Origin: Robinsoniella peoriensis
GTDB taxonomy: Bacteria > Bacillota > Clostridia > Lachnospirales > Lachnospiraceae
Length of the DNA stretch: 64,000 nt
Reading direction: 5' to 3'
Assembly: GCF_000797495.1 (NCBI RefSeq)
Contig: NZ_JTGN01000004.1
Span: 401,017-465,016 of the forward strand
Shown: piece by piece, positions 17,745 through 26,855 of the stretch
How the letters are laid out: every line of letters begins with the position of its first letter
How positions within the stretch are numbered: the stretch's first letter is position 1
The notes under the pieces: generated by a model
The model's database searches: none
What the model saw: the letters and a program-made list of their open reading frames with translations, nothing else
What the model was told of the DNA's origin: nothing
Position numbers and translations under genes: made by a program

Positions 17745-17786
17745 ATTCATATAGAATAAATAAGTGAATTTGAGGAGGATAATACT

Positions 17787-17996
17787 ATGGCAAGAGGACA
17801 AAGAAAATCAATTGATGATCAAATCGAAGTATTGGATGGACAGATTGAAAAAGCGCAGGCGAAACTGGATGAACTTTTGAGTAAAAGAGAAGAACTGGAA
17901 GGCAAGAAGAGAGAAGAAGCGCTGGGTTATCTCTATGATATGATCCAGGAAAGCGGAAAATCCATCGAAGATATTATGATGATGATTACGGATTAG
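17787..17996 (+). CDS. Small coiled-coil protein of unknown function
   Basis: 69 residues. Residues about 8-48 form a highly charged coiled coil (QIEVLDGQIEKAQAKLDELL, then KREELEGKKREE) and the C-terminus (DMIQESGKSIEDIMMMI) resembles a short helix-turn motif. Strong AGGAGG site nine bases before ATG and its own promoter and terminator argue for a real, well-expressed gene. I recall similar proteins in Lachnospiraceae as uncharacterised; a nucleic-acid-binding or scaffolding role would be guesswork. Confidence 0.85.
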   Translation: MARGQRKSIDDQIEVLDGQIEKAQAKLDELLSKREELEGKKREEALGYLYDMIQESGKSIEDIMMMITD

Positions 17997-18032
17997 TACT
18001 ACATTGCATCTTATAATTAGGTTTGTCTGAGT

Positions 18033-18050
18033 AAGGGACGCTTTGTAGAT
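18033..18050 (-). repeat. Dispersed repeat fragment
   Basis: On the minus strand this reads ATCTACAAAGCGTCCCTT, sharing 16 consecutive bases with 522-545 and 53715-53738. It is a third, partial copy. Confidence 0.6.
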
Positions 18051-18096
18051 AGAGATGGTGCCCGGAAAACTTTAAGTAACGTTTCAAGTAAGGTTA

Positions 18097-18128
18097 AGCA
18101 GTGCTTCATACAGGCACTGCTTTATTTG
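18097..18128 (+). terminator. Rho-independent terminator
   Basis: AGCAGTGC (18097-18104) pairs with GCACTGCT (18114-18121), followed by TTATTTG. It ends the small coiled-coil gene. Confidence 0.8.
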
Positions 18129-18151
18129 TGTAAAAAAGTGACACAAGTGAC

Positions 18152-18196
18152 AGAGCCGCAGACAATGGAGAAATTTCTTCTTGAGTCTGAGGCTCT
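18152..18196. terminator. Second hairpin between convergent genes
   Basis: AGAGCCGCAGAC (18152-18163) pairs with GTCTGAGGCTCT (18185-18196) with one mismatch. TTTCTTT follows on the plus strand. Back-up terminator, perhaps bidirectional. Confidence 0.6.
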
Positions 18197-18226
18197 TTCT
18201 TTAACCGGTATGGATTAGAAATAGCC

Positions 18227-19330
18227 TTATTTATAATACCCATAATCATGTGCAGCCTGGTACATGGCAATGATATTCTCTACGGGTGTATTATCCTGGA
18301 TAGCATGTGTGGGGGCAAAATGATATCCTCTGCATTCCATCATAATATCCAGGGTTTCTTTGCAGACGTTTGTTACATCTTCACAGGACCCATAAGCAAG
18401 GGGGCCGGCGGTGGAGATACATCCTCTGAAATTAAGCCTGCCTCCAAAATGTTCCTTTAAATATTGGGGAGACATATTTACGGCTTCGGGCTGCAGGGTA
18501 TCCACTCCTTTGATTCCGATTTCTACAAAATCTTCATATACCCAGCTTGATGATCCGCAGGTATGAATCAGGGAGGGGATGTGGTAGGAGTCAGCCAGGT
18601 CCGCAAATTGCCTGTGGATTGGTTTTAATACTTTCCGGTAAAGTTCCAGGCTGATCATAGGGCCGATCTGTGTTCCCAGATCTTCACCCATCCAGAGAAA
18701 GTCAATCTGCCCCTTACATGCATGGAGCAGACGGTCTAACATTTTTAACTGAAAATCAGCACGTCGGCGGATCAGTGACATGGCAGCTTCGTCTTGGTCC
18801 AGCAGATGGCAGAGGATATCTTCTACGCCCATAATGCGGCCGTTAGAATTAATGATATCCGGCATACCGGCATGTCCTGTGAACAGTGCAAATTGATTAC
18901 CGTAAGATTTTGCCAGCTCACATGCCGCCTCATAATCAAAACAATCCGGATCCGGTACCGGAAAATTCTCAAAAGCTTCATCACAGGCATCTTTTAATGG
19001 AAAATCACAGAAATCCCAATATCCGCCGGTGTCATGTTCCACCCAGCGCATGATGCTGCCTTCCAGTTGGTCGACCCTTCTGTTGGCTGGGACAGAGAAT
19101 AATTCGGGTCCGGTATAGGGTGCCTGGATGGGACGGTAGTCTACACCTAATATCTGGAGAAGGGTTTCGTCATCGCATCCGTCAATGCCCAGAGCCTTTT
19201 TTAATCTTTCATGAACTGCAGGGTTTGCATCGTATCCGATGGTAACCCGGTCTGTTTTTTCATATTGAAAAGTGCGTTTTACTCTTTCCTTAGCGGTCAT
19301 GGATTCTTTTCCTTTTTGAATTTTATACAT
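18227..19330 (-). CDS. URO-D-fold protein, probable corrinoid/cobamide-type methyltransferase
   Basis: 367-residue TIM barrel of the uroporphyrinogen decarboxylase superfamily (COG0407 type). TAKERVKRTF and the GGRLNFRGCIST and PEAVNMSP segments fit. It has H-T-C in LIHTCGSS plus a later Cys in MECRGYHFAPTHAIQDNTP, resembling the His-x-Cys...Cys zinc site of MtaA/MtbA methyltransferases rather than heme HemE, and no heme genes are nearby. Methyl donor unknown. Start: ATG at 19330 behind GGAG; the ATG at 19300 (MTAKERV) is nearly as good. It is divergent from an AraC regulator 125 bp away, which may control it. Confidence 0.82.
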   Translation of the reverse strand: MYKIQKGKESMTAKERVKRTFQYEKTDRVTIGYDANPAVHERLKKALGIDGCDDETLLQILGVDYRPIQAPYTGPELFSVPANRRVDQLEGSIMRWVEHDTGGYWDFCDFPLKDACDEAFENFPVPDPDCFDYEAACELAKSYGNQFALFTGHAGMPDIINSNGRIMGVEDILCHLLDQDEAAMSLIRRRADFQLKMLDRLLHACKGQIDFLWMGEDLGTQIGPMISLELYRKVLKPIHRQFADLADSYHIPSLIHTCGSSSWVYEDFVEIGIKGVDTLQPEAVNMSPQYLKEHFGGRLNFRGCISTAGPLAYGSCEDVTNVCKETLDIMMECRGYHFAPTHAIQDNTPVENIIAMYQAAHDYGYYK

Positions 19331-19455
19331 AAGCACACTCCTTTATATTTCTTTTTATGAAATTATGATATAATAGAATCGAATCAGTTACAATGCAGTA
19401 AAAGACCAAAAAATAAAAGAAATGACTCATATATATAAAACATGGGAGGTTAGAA

Positions 19456-20259
19456 ATGAAGCTGAAAATGAATGTAATTAATCTATATCAGTGTGACAGC
19501 GGGTTTGAAACATCACGCAGGGTATTTGATTACCATTATATGCTCTATGTTCACAGAGGAAAAGGGCGGTATGTCATAGGAAATAAAACCTGTCCTGCAA
19601 TTATGGGGGACTTATTTTATGTGCCCCCGGGTGTGGGAAATACAATTTTAGCGGATGTGGAAGATCCCTTTTTATTATCCGGTATCGAATTTGTATTGCA
19701 GGATCAATCGCCGGAAAACAGAATGGCACTGGCAGGACTTTATCATAAGACGAATATTCTGAAAAATAGTTTTTTAGTGGAAACGATTCAGCAAATGGTA
19801 AAGGAGTATCACATCGGGCGTATGTATTCCAGCCAGATTTGCAGCAGCCTGTTAGGATCTCTGGTTATGAAACTGCTTCAGTCACAGGTTATGGGAGGTC
19901 AGGAGCAGGATCAGATGAAGGGCCAGATCCTGGATTATATTGTGGAACATATGCAGGAGGGTATCACTCATCAGGAATTATCTGCTGTTTTCGCCTGCCA
20001 TAAAAGCACGATTAACCGGATATTAACTGCCTCCACCGGAATGAGCCTTAAAAATTATCTGATTGATCTGCGCCTGAAAAAGGCCGGGGAACTGTTAAAA
20101 TACAGTAATAAATCCATGAGTGAAATTGCAGAGCTCTGCGGGTACCAGAGCAGTATATTTTTCTCGCGGCAGTTTAAGCAGAAAATGGGGGTAACACCTT
20201 TGCATTTTCGCAATTGCAGTGGTAATACACCTGTGGGAATAATAACAGATACCAAGTAA
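19456..20259 (+). CDS. AraC-family transcriptional regulator
   Basis: 267 residues: N-terminal cupin-like sensing domain (about 10-135, with MLYVHRGKGRYVIGN and GDLFYVPPG) and C-terminal AraC double helix-turn-helix (about 158-258; NKSMSEIAELCGYQSSIFFSRQFKQKMG is the second helix pair). GGGAGG lies ten bases before the ATG. Such proteins commonly bind sugars through the cupin. Being divergent from the URO-D-type gene, it probably regulates that gene and itself from the 125 bp shared gap, which contains a TATAAT at 19369-19374. Confidence 0.9.
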   Translation: MKLKMNVINLYQCDSGFETSRRVFDYHYMLYVHRGKGRYVIGNKTCPAIMGDLFYVPPGVGNTILADVEDPFLLSGIEFVLQDQSPENRMALAGLYHKTNILKNSFLVETIQQMVKEYHIGRMYSSQICSSLLGSLVMKLLQSQVMGGQEQDQMKGQILDYIVEHMQEGITHQELSAVFACHKSTINRILTASTGMSLKNYLIDLRLKKAGELLKYSNKSMSEIAELCGYQSSIFFSRQFKQKMGVTPLHFRNCSGNTPVGIITDTK

Positions 20260-20280
20260 AAAGCAGTAATAATTGAGAAA

Positions 20281-20315
20281 GCGTCAGAGATCGGGCAAAT
20301 CCCAATATCTGACGC
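20281..20315. terminator. Bidirectional terminator between convergent genes
   Basis: GCGTCAGA (20281-20288) pairs with TCTGACGC (20308-20315) and an inner TGGGA/TCCCA-type stem extends it. It separates the AraC gene from the convergent response regulator. Confidence 0.65.
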
Positions 20316-20324
20316 ATTCTGGTT

Positions 20325-20927
20325 TCATACAGGAGGAATATATCCGTGCTGCAGCCCCTTTGCAATTGCCTCCACAGAAGAGGAGACCTGTAATTTATCA
20401 AATATATGCTGCAAATGATTGGAAACGGTACGTTCACTTATAAAAAGATGGTATGCTATCTCTTTTCGTTTCAAGCCTTCTGCCATCAGTTGAAGCACCT
20501 CTTTTTCGCTGTCGGTCAATTCCTCGATATAAGAATCTGTATTTGGAAAATAAGTATTTCCCAAAGTAATGATCTGGAGTATACGCAGCAGTTCATCCGG
20601 AGAAACCGTTTTGCTGATAAATCCTTTTGCACCTAATTTACGTGCTTCTCTCCGGTAAACAGGCAGATCATACCCGGAGAGCATCACCAGTTTCTGCTGT
20701 GGAAATTCTTTTAAAATGCGCCTGGAAAGTGACAGTCCGTCTTCACTGCTGAGATGGTTCAGATTGATATCCATAAGGATGATATCCGGATTCAGCCGTA
20801 TAATATCATCCCGGATATGTCTGGTATCCCGGATAGATGAAAAGGACTCTATGCCATCCTGGCCTTCTAAGGCGATTTCAAGGCTTTTGGCAAACAGGAT
20901 ATGGTCATCGACTAACAAAACTTTCAT
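20325..20927 (-). CDS. NarL/LuxR-type response regulator
   Basis: 200 residues: receiver domain with D7/D8, phospho-acceptor D53 (IILMDINLN) and the conserved lysine in GAKGFISKTVS, then a C-terminal LuxR helix-turn-helix (about 135-195: LTDSEKEVLQLMAEGLKRKEIA). The 5' end overlaps the kinase gene by 23 bp. It is last in the minus-strand order ATPase, permease, kinase, regulator, and presumably activates the ABC genes upstream of it. Confidence 0.93.
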   Translation of the reverse strand: MKVLLVDDHILFAKSLEIALEGQDGIESFSSIRDTRHIRDDIIRLNPDIILMDINLNHLSSEDGLSLSRRILKEFPQQKLVMLSGYDLPVYRREARKLGAKGFISKTVSPDELLRILQIITLGNTYFPNTDSYIEELTDSEKEVLQLMAEGLKRKEIAYHLFISERTVSNHLQHIFDKLQVSSSVEAIAKGLQHGYIPPV

Positions 20928-22470
20928 AAGAATGTTCTCCTTTCATAGGCATGGTTATATGAACCGATATCCCCCGGGGAGTGTTATCCTGAATCTTCAT
21001 TTCACCGCACAAGGAAAGTGTCTGTTCCTGAATGGAGGAGATCCCTTTGTGATCGGATGTGGGAGAAAGCAAAATGGTATCTGCGCAGGAAGTGCCGTTG
21101 TCACTGACACACAGATGAATAGTTCCTTTGTCCTGGGACAATGTAACCCACATATAGTTTCCTTTGGAATGCTTATATACATTGGTGGCAAGTTCTTTTA
21201 TAAATCGGTATATGATCAGGTGATAGGGTTCGACCAAAAATAAATCGTCCGGGCATGTAAAGGTGGTGATAATGGTACGGTAAGGAAATGACCTGCCCGT
21301 TTCTTCGATCAGGTTCTGATAATTTTCCTTCAAAGTCAATGACTTTACGAGCGCCGGATGATAGTCCTGCATTTGTTTCCGGATATTTCCGTTTAGATCA
21401 TCCAGAGTACTTAAAATGAGCTTCTGCACTTTTGGATCACCGGATTTACTCATCAGATTCTTAAGGGATAAGACATCCTGCAGCACCTCATCATGAAGGT
21501 AGTTGGAGAAATCAGCTTTTAACTGTTCTTCCCGCCGAATCTGTTCCAGTACTTTATTGTAGGAACCGGGATGGAGAAAGGAAAACTTCTGTATACGGAA
21601 ATTCTGCTCCAGCATAATATTACACAAAAATACCAGCCAGATGAACAGATTAATGATAAGAAAATATCCCCGGAAGCTGAATTTCAATAAATAGGAAATG
21701 AGTATAACGGCTAAAGCAAAAAACAGGAACATAATCCATGCCTGTTTTTTATGAAATACAGATGATAAAGGAGTACTTTTCGACTTTTTAAACGATATGG
21801 CATGAATGTTAAAAAAGAACAGAAGTACAATCAGGTAAACACCAAAATTCTCAAGATGCCCCGGCACCTTAGCCGTGAGGATGCAGTATAATGCAAAACT
21901 TCCAAAGATCAGGAAAAACGAGGTAAGTATAGATTTACGCTCATTTTTCCAGACAAAACCCATCCGCTTGTGATGCTTGATCAGGATCAGGAAAAAACAA
22001 AAAACAGTGATGAGAAATTGAATTCCGAACATAAATGCAAATACCCGGGGAGAGATAAAAAGCCCGATAATGGATCCAATACAGGTAAAAAACATCAGTA
22101 TTCCGGTAAAACGTTTATATTGATATCCGGTATCCTGAAAAAAGAATACCAGAGTAAATCTGGCTGAAGCGCAGAGAATAACAGGACCCAAAGCGGTCAG
22201 TGCCACAGCGCCTGCCCGGGAAGGGTCCAGTGTAAACACAATGTACCAGCAATTTAAAGCAAGCAATCCACAGAACAGATTCAGCATCTTGTTATTTTTA
22301 AGGTTGCAGGTAACAATATAGGAGATATCAAGCAGTATCAGCGTTGAAATAAGATATGGAACTAAGCTTGTGGACTCGGATAATCGGCCCGGCCCGGTAA
22401 TGTTTGCGATATATAACATGGTAATCAGGTGATTTGCTAAAAACAGCAATTTGATTTTTCTAGGTTTCAT
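20905..22470 (-). CDS. Membrane sensor histidine kinase, HisKA_3 type
   Basis: 521 residues. The first 285 are almost all membrane: about eight hydrophobic helices with no large external domain. The dimerisation/phosphotransfer motif LHDEVLQDV places the acceptor at H326, typical of NarX/DesK kinases pairing with NarL regulators. The ATPase domain at the C-terminus has the N-box (FIKELATNVYKHSKGN) and the SDNGTS glycine box. The all-membrane sensor suggests detection of a membrane perturbation or of the partner transporter. It overlaps the regulator by 23 bp. Confidence 0.92.
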   Translation of the reverse strand: MKPRKIKLLFLANHLITMLYIANITGPGRLSESTSLVPYLISTLILLDISYIVTCNLKNNKMLNLFCGLLALNCWYIVFTLDPSRAGAVALTALGPVILCASARFTLVFFFQDTGYQYKRFTGILMFFTCIGSIIGLFISPRVFAFMFGIQFLITVFCFFLILIKHHKRMGFVWKNERKSILTSFFLIFGSFALYCILTAKVPGHLENFGVYLIVLLFFFNIHAISFKKSKSTPLSSVFHKKQAWIMFLFFALAVILISYLLKFSFRGYFLIINLFIWLVFLCNIMLEQNFRIQKFSFLHPGSYNKVLEQIRREEQLKADFSNYLHDEVLQDVLSLKNLMSKSGDPKVQKLILSTLDDLNGNIRKQMQDYHPALVKSLTLKENYQNLIEETGRSFPYRTIITTFTCPDDLFLVEPYHLIIYRFIKELATNVYKHSKGNYMWVTLSQDKGTIHLCVSDNGTSCADTILLSPTSDHKGISSIQEQTLSLCGEMKIQDNTPRGISVHITMPMKGEHSYESFVSR

Positions 22471-22540
22471 TCTTTATATCTCCATTTTTATATTCAGACA
22501 CGCTCCAGAGCAGATTAAAACAGTATCAAACGAAACAATT

Positions 22541-24721
22541 TTAATTAGGACTTTGGGGAGCATGATGCACAGAACTGCTGAAAATAATCTTATAGCACGT
22601 TCTTTTGGTAATCATATAGTAAATCATGTATATGGCGGCAGTCACTCCTACGGAGACTGCAACAGGTAAATATTGAATCAGTGTATCTCCCAATAAATTC
22701 TGCATCAATCCCCGCTTATAAACAAGCAGAGCAAATAAACTGTCTGTTAATCCAATTATAAAAGGGATGCTAAAAAAAGTGAACACCTGATTTCTGATTA
22801 TTATCTTAATTTTTTTGCTGCTGTAGCCCATTTTCTTTAAAATATCCAAGTCTTCTCTGGAATCAGTTATGGCTGAGACGTTATTAAAGTACAAAATGCT
22901 TCCTGTAGCGATGAAAAATAAAACCACCAGAAATCCGATCAGAAGAAAAGTTGAGCTGTTCAGGGTAAGTAATTCTTGAATCCGATGGGAATTACCCTGA
23001 AGATAAGGGCTGTTATCTGTGATTTTTTCCATGGCTGTATAGATAGACTCATTATTTTTTAATCCCGGACCATTTAGACTTAACACGGTAGTCCTGGAAT
23101 ATGTCATCTTAACAAGCCGGTTATAAGCTTCATCGCTGATAATCAAAGTGCCGATACTGTTGGCAAAAGAAATGGGATTGGCCAGGGTAGTACTTTTCAC
23201 TTTTAGATTCAGGGGGCCTTTATCGGTGAGCAGCGGATATACGCAGCCGGTTTCATCAGAGCCATCTGCATTGGGTTCGTATTTCACCAGGATGCACTGG
23301 GTTTCTGTAAGAGGAAGTAAACCTTCCAGAGAATCTGATCTGCCCTGGGCAGTCATTAACTGCTCATAAGAGGATGCAGAAATACATTCAAATCCGGGCA
23401 CTCTTGTGAGTTTTTCGTTATTTGCATCTCCTTTTGCACTGCCAATCTGATATTCTATGGGAAGTACGTTGGCGTCGGAGGTTACTTTTATAATGTCTGT
23501 AAGTGTAAGTGTAACGCCGGAAGAATCCATATTGTCCAGAAGGGAGTGATTTGATTCAAGGGAGTTATTTGTCATAAGGGAGTGATTTGATTCAAGGGAG
23601 TTATTTGTCACAAGGGAGTGATTTGATTCAAGGGAGTAATTTGTCGCAAGGGTCTGATTTGATTCGAGGGACTGACTTTCCGCAAGGATGTGTTTGACTG
23701 CCGGGATCTGCTCCGCATTTTCCACCCGGAATTCAATCTCGGAAGGTGCAATGCGGGAAACTGCTGCAATGGGATAGTATAATGTAAGTGCCATCACTCC
23801 CGTAATGGTCAGGGTAGCGGCGGAAAAAAGAGTCAGCATTATGATGGTTCTGGCATTACTTCGAATACGGTAAATAAAATTCGGGATAGTAATAATGCGC
23901 ACTTCCGTATAAAAGCGTTTGCTGCCCCTGGTAAGAGACATAAAGCAGGGCAGGAAAGAATTGATAAAAAATACGGTTCCGAATGTTACAAGCAAGAGGG
24001 TCAGCATACCGATTGGAGTGAATCCGGCAGTAATCCACAGGGATTCTTTTCCCTGTAAAATATTTAATGCTAAAAAGTATCCGGATAAAATCATCAAAAG
24101 TCCCAAAATGGCAGGAACGATCCGGGTTTTCATATTCTTTTCTGCATGTTTCTCCAGGCGTATCAGGTTCAAAAGTGAAGTCTGCCGGATTACTTTTCCA
24201 TTTGAAAGAAACATTGCAGAAATAACGGCGAGGACAAATATAGCTGTCTGGACTATAGCCCCAGGGTTAAAAAGTATCATTTTTTCATCTGATAAAGACA
24301 GATTCAAAAGTGCAGTAATAAAGGCAACGACACCTTTGTGCAAGAATCCGCCGGCCAGAACGCCGATGATCAGTGAAGCCGTACAAATAAAAAAGTTCTC
24401 CAGGGCTAACAGGCGCATGATAGCTGATTTTCGGTATCCCAGCAATGCATAGATGCCAAGCTCTCTGGTCCTTCGACGCAGAAAAAATCCATTAGAGTAA
24501 GTCATGTAGAAGACAACAAATGCCATAAGAAAAACAGAAACCGTACGGCACATCATTTCCACTCTTCCATCAGAAGAGATTTTTTCCAGCATTACGTCAT
24601 TCATAGAAAAAGAGGTAAAAGCAAAAAAGATCGTTATTACTAAGGATGCTGATATCAGATATAGTGTGTAAAAGGAAAAGTTCTTTTTCAGATTTTTTAT
24701 AGCTATCAAAATAATATTCAT
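22541..24721 (-). CDS. FtsX-type ABC permease, Bce-like
   Basis: 726 residues with ten predicted membrane helices in the FtsX/BceB pattern: one N-terminal helix, then clusters near 55-75, 100-160, 195-260 and 280-320, and a C-terminal group after 620. The large external domain (about 325-600) is where BceB-type proteins bind peptide antibiotics. Within it, around residues 345-395, lies a run of imperfect hexapeptides (SLESNH, SLVTNN, SLMTNN) not expected in the family. It pairs with the ATPase at 24734 and is 12 bp downstream of it. A detergent-, lantibiotic- or bacitracin-type resistance role is inferred from the architecture. Confidence 0.88.
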   Translation of the reverse strand: MNIILIAIKNLKKNFSFYTLYLISASLVITIFFAFTSFSMNDVMLEKISSDGRVEMMCRTVSVFLMAFVVFYMTYSNGFFLRRRTRELGIYALLGYRKSAIMRLLALENFFICTASLIIGVLAGGFLHKGVVAFITALLNLSLSDEKMILFNPGAIVQTAIFVLAVISAMFLSNGKVIRQTSLLNLIRLEKHAEKNMKTRIVPAILGLLMILSGYFLALNILQGKESLWITAGFTPIGMLTLLLVTFGTVFFINSFLPCFMSLTRGSKRFYTEVRIITIPNFIYRIRSNARTIIMLTLFSAATLTITGVMALTLYYPIAAVSRIAPSEIEFRVENAEQIPAVKHILAESQSLESNQTLATNYSLESNHSLVTNNSLESNHSLMTNNSLESNHSLLDNMDSSGVTLTLTDIIKVTSDANVLPIEYQIGSAKGDANNEKLTRVPGFECISASSYEQLMTAQGRSDSLEGLLPLTETQCILVKYEPNADGSDETGCVYPLLTDKGPLNLKVKSTTLANPISFANSIGTLIISDEAYNRLVKMTYSRTTVLSLNGPGLKNNESIYTAMEKITDNSPYLQGNSHRIQELLTLNSSTFLLIGFLVVLFFIATGSILYFNNVSAITDSREDLDILKKMGYSSKKIKIIIRNQVFTFFSIPFIIGLTDSLFALLVYKRGLMQNLLGDTLIQYLPVAVSVGVTAAIYMIYYMITKRTCYKIIFSSSVHHAPQSPN
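23541..23684. repeat. Four 36 bp tandem units in the permease gene
   Basis: Units at 23541-23576, 23577-23612, 23613-23648 and 23649-23684. Units 1 and 2 differ at one base, unit 3 at a few, and unit 4 is diverged. Each unit is itself two related 18 bp halves (AGGGAGTGATTTGATTCA and AGGGAGTTATTTGTCACA), encoding hexapeptides. Length change would keep the frame. Confidence 0.9.
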
Positions 24722-24733
24722 AAGGTTCTCCTG

Positions 24734-25480
24734 TCATGCATGATTTATCCGGGTGGTTTCTTCCATGATGGTTCCATAGAAGTCATTTCGGCTGATGCCA
24801 TGATTCCAAAGTGTTTTCAGTATGCAGCCATCTTTAAAAAAGAGGATTCGTTTTGCATAACTTGCAGCAAATGCATCGTGGGTTACCATTAAGATCGTGG
24901 TTCCCAGATCTTTGTTTGCTTCGTACAGAGTATCCAGAAGCTCTGCTGCGGAACCGGAGTCTAAGGCACCGGTGGGTTCATCGGCAAATAATATGCTGGG
25001 ATTTTTGATAACAGCCCTGGCGGCTGCGGCACGCTGCCTCTGCCCGCCAGAAAGCTCACCTGGATATTTGTCAAGCTGGGAAGCAATGCCAAACCGTTTG
25101 GCAAGCCTGAGGACATTGCTTTCGATTTCCCGAGGGGACATTTTCTTCAGGGTCAGCGGAACTGCTATATTTTCCCTGATCGTGAGACTGTCCAATAAAA
25201 AGTATTCCTGAAAAATAAAGCCTAAATGATCCCGGCGGAAATCAGCGGATTCCCGGTCTGATAAACTGTTTAACAGAATACCATTGATGATGATCTCTCC
25301 GCTTGTAGGATTGTCTATTGTGGATAATACGTTTAATAAAGTGGTTTTTCCAGATCCGGACGCTCCCATAATACCGATAAATTCGCCGGATTCAGCCTGG
25401 AATGAAATATGGTCCAGCCCCGGACGCTGGTTTTTCTGGTATATCTTCGTAACTTCATTTGCAGATAACAAAATACTCAT
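24734..25480 (-). CDS. ABC transporter ATP-binding protein (Bce/LolD type)
   Basis: 248 residues: Walker A GASGSGKTT, Q-loop FQEYFLLDSLTIREN, signature LSGGQRQRAAAARA, Walker B ILFADEPTGALD and switch histidine in MVTHDAFAA. This is the LolD/MacB/BceA subgroup that powers FtsX-type permeases. Start chosen at ATG 25480 because AAAGGAG sits eight bases upstream; an earlier in-frame start at 25543 has no such site. First gene of the unit that includes the permease and then the two-component system. Confidence 0.93.
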   Translation of the reverse strand: MSILLSANEVTKIYQKNQRPGLDHISFQAESGEFIGIMGASGSGKTTLLNVLSTIDNPTSGEIIINGILLNSLSDRESADFRRDHLGFIFQEYFLLDSLTIRENIAVPLTLKKMSPREIESNVLRLAKRFGIASQLDKYPGELSGGQRQRAAAARAVIKNPSILFADEPTGALDSGSAAELLDTLYEANKDLGTTILMVTHDAFAASYAKRILFFKDGCILKTLWNHGISRNDFYGTIMEETTRINHA

Positions 25481-25627
25481 AATAAAATCTCCTTTTAGAA
25501 TTGGTATATGAGACAGTATAGAAAAGGGAGAGGAGGATTGCATGAGTAATTTGCGCAGGGTTATGAAAATATAATGCAGATGAGACCGTATGAAGCGCGG
25601 GTGTCTTTGACTGAAATATAAGAATTA

Positions 25628-25662
25628 AGCCAGGGTACTGCTTAAAAAACAGTACCCTGGCT
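25628..25662 (-). terminator. Rho-independent terminator of the minus-strand sugar genes
   Basis: AGCCAGGGTACTG (25628-25640) pairs perfectly with CAGTACCCTGGCT (25650-25662). On the minus strand it is followed by TAATTCTTATATTT. It lies three bases beyond the oxidoreductase stop. Confidence 0.88.
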
Positions 25663-25664
25663 AT

Positions 25665-26843
25665 TTAATTTTCCGCTACCTCTTTTACCTTCGTCCATAC
25701 CCTTGTCTTAGCTGATTCTAATATGGCGTCTGAGATCAGCTCAATGGCGTAGCCATCCCGGAAATTAGGGCTGACTTCCTGGTCCTGCATGATGGCTTTG
25801 CAAAAATCATAACATTCTATAATTTTTGTTTCCGTATAACCAATGCCAAGTGCCGGAATTGGCCACAATCCTTCGCCATAGGGATGGCAGGGGCCCGTGT
25901 AAACAGTGCGGAAACCACGTCTGTCATCCCCGTCCTTAGCAAAGCATACCTGAAGTTCGTCTCTCCGTTCATAATTAAAGCAGATAGATCCTTCAGAGCC
26001 GTGTATTTCAAATGTAATATAATTATTCCTACCCCAGGCATTTCTGGTGGCTTCGATCGTACCAAATGCACCATTGGCACACTCAGCCATAAAACAGCAT
26101 TGGTCATCTACATCTACTGACTGACGGATACTGTCTGCACCTCCTTTTGTATTGCCGAGGCTGTCAGACATACCGGATTGTACCGGTCGTTCAGGAATGT
26201 AGGTAGCAGTCCTGGCATTCACACTGGTAAATTCTCCAACGAGATACCGGAGCATATCTACAACATGGGTTCCGATATCACCTAAGGCACCGCTGCCACA
26301 GATGTCTTTTTGAAAGCGCCAGGAAAGAGGTGAATCCGGATCAGCTGACCAGTCCTGCAGGTAGGTGCCACGGAAATCTAAAATTTTACCAATTGCTCCT
26401 TCCTCAATATATTTTTTAGCCAGCTGTACCGCAGGAGTTCTTCGATAATTAAATGCGACCATGGTTTTTACGTGATTATTTTTCGCTGCAAGATACATTT
26501 CTTTAGCCTGGCTGGTGGTCAGTGACAGGGGTTTTTCACAGAGAATATGTTTTCCGGATCGGGCAGCGGCGATTGCGATTTCAGCATGCACATTGTTGGG
26601 TGTGCAGATATCCACCACATCAATATCCGGGTCATTGATGATATCGTGCCAGTCAGTAGTATAGGATGCAAATGCAAATTTTTCTGCTGCGTCACGGGCA
26701 GCAGCTTCATTGATGTCTGCTATCGTTTTTTTGAAAGGGATAGCAGGTGCAGGCCAGAAGAACATAGGCATTCCGGCATAAGCTACAGAGTGGGCTTTTG
26801 CCATAAAGCCTGCTCCGATTAATCCGATATTTAAAGTTTTCAT
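25665..26843 (-). CDS. Gfo/Idh/MocA-family sugar dehydrogenase
   Basis: 392 residues. The N-terminal Rossmann fold (GLIGAGFMAKAHS; DICTPNNVHAEIAIAAARSGK; CEKPL with its conserved lysine) binds NAD(P). The C-terminal alpha/beta domain carries GDIGTHVVDMLRYLVG, whose Asp and His are the usual catalytic pair. Its closest partner in the window is 32808-33983, with matching segments throughout (WPAPA, YLQDWSADP/YLQSWSADP, SPLSWRFQK). The paired dehydrogenases suggest one oxidises C3 of the substrate and the other reduces the 3-keto product, as in levoglucosan catabolism. Which does which is not decidable here. 12 bp after the TIM-barrel gene at 26856. Confidence 0.9.
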   Translation of the reverse strand: MKTLNIGLIGAGFMAKAHSVAYAGMPMFFWPAPAIPFKKTIADINEAAARDAAEKFAFASYTTDWHDIINDPDIDVVDICTPNNVHAEIAIAAARSGKHILCEKPLSLTTSQAKEMYLAAKNNHVKTMVAFNYRRTPAVQLAKKYIEEGAIGKILDFRGTYLQDWSADPDSPLSWRFQKDICGSGALGDIGTHVVDMLRYLVGEFTSVNARTATYIPERPVQSGMSDSLGNTKGGADSIRQSVDVDDQCCFMAECANGAFGTIEATRNAWGRNNYITFEIHGSEGSICFNYERRDELQVCFAKDGDDRRGFRTVYTGPCHPYGEGLWPIPALGIGYTETKIIECYDFCKAIMQDQEVSPNFRDGYAIELISDAILESAKTRVWTKVKEVAEN

Positions 26844-26855
26844 AGATCGTCCTCC

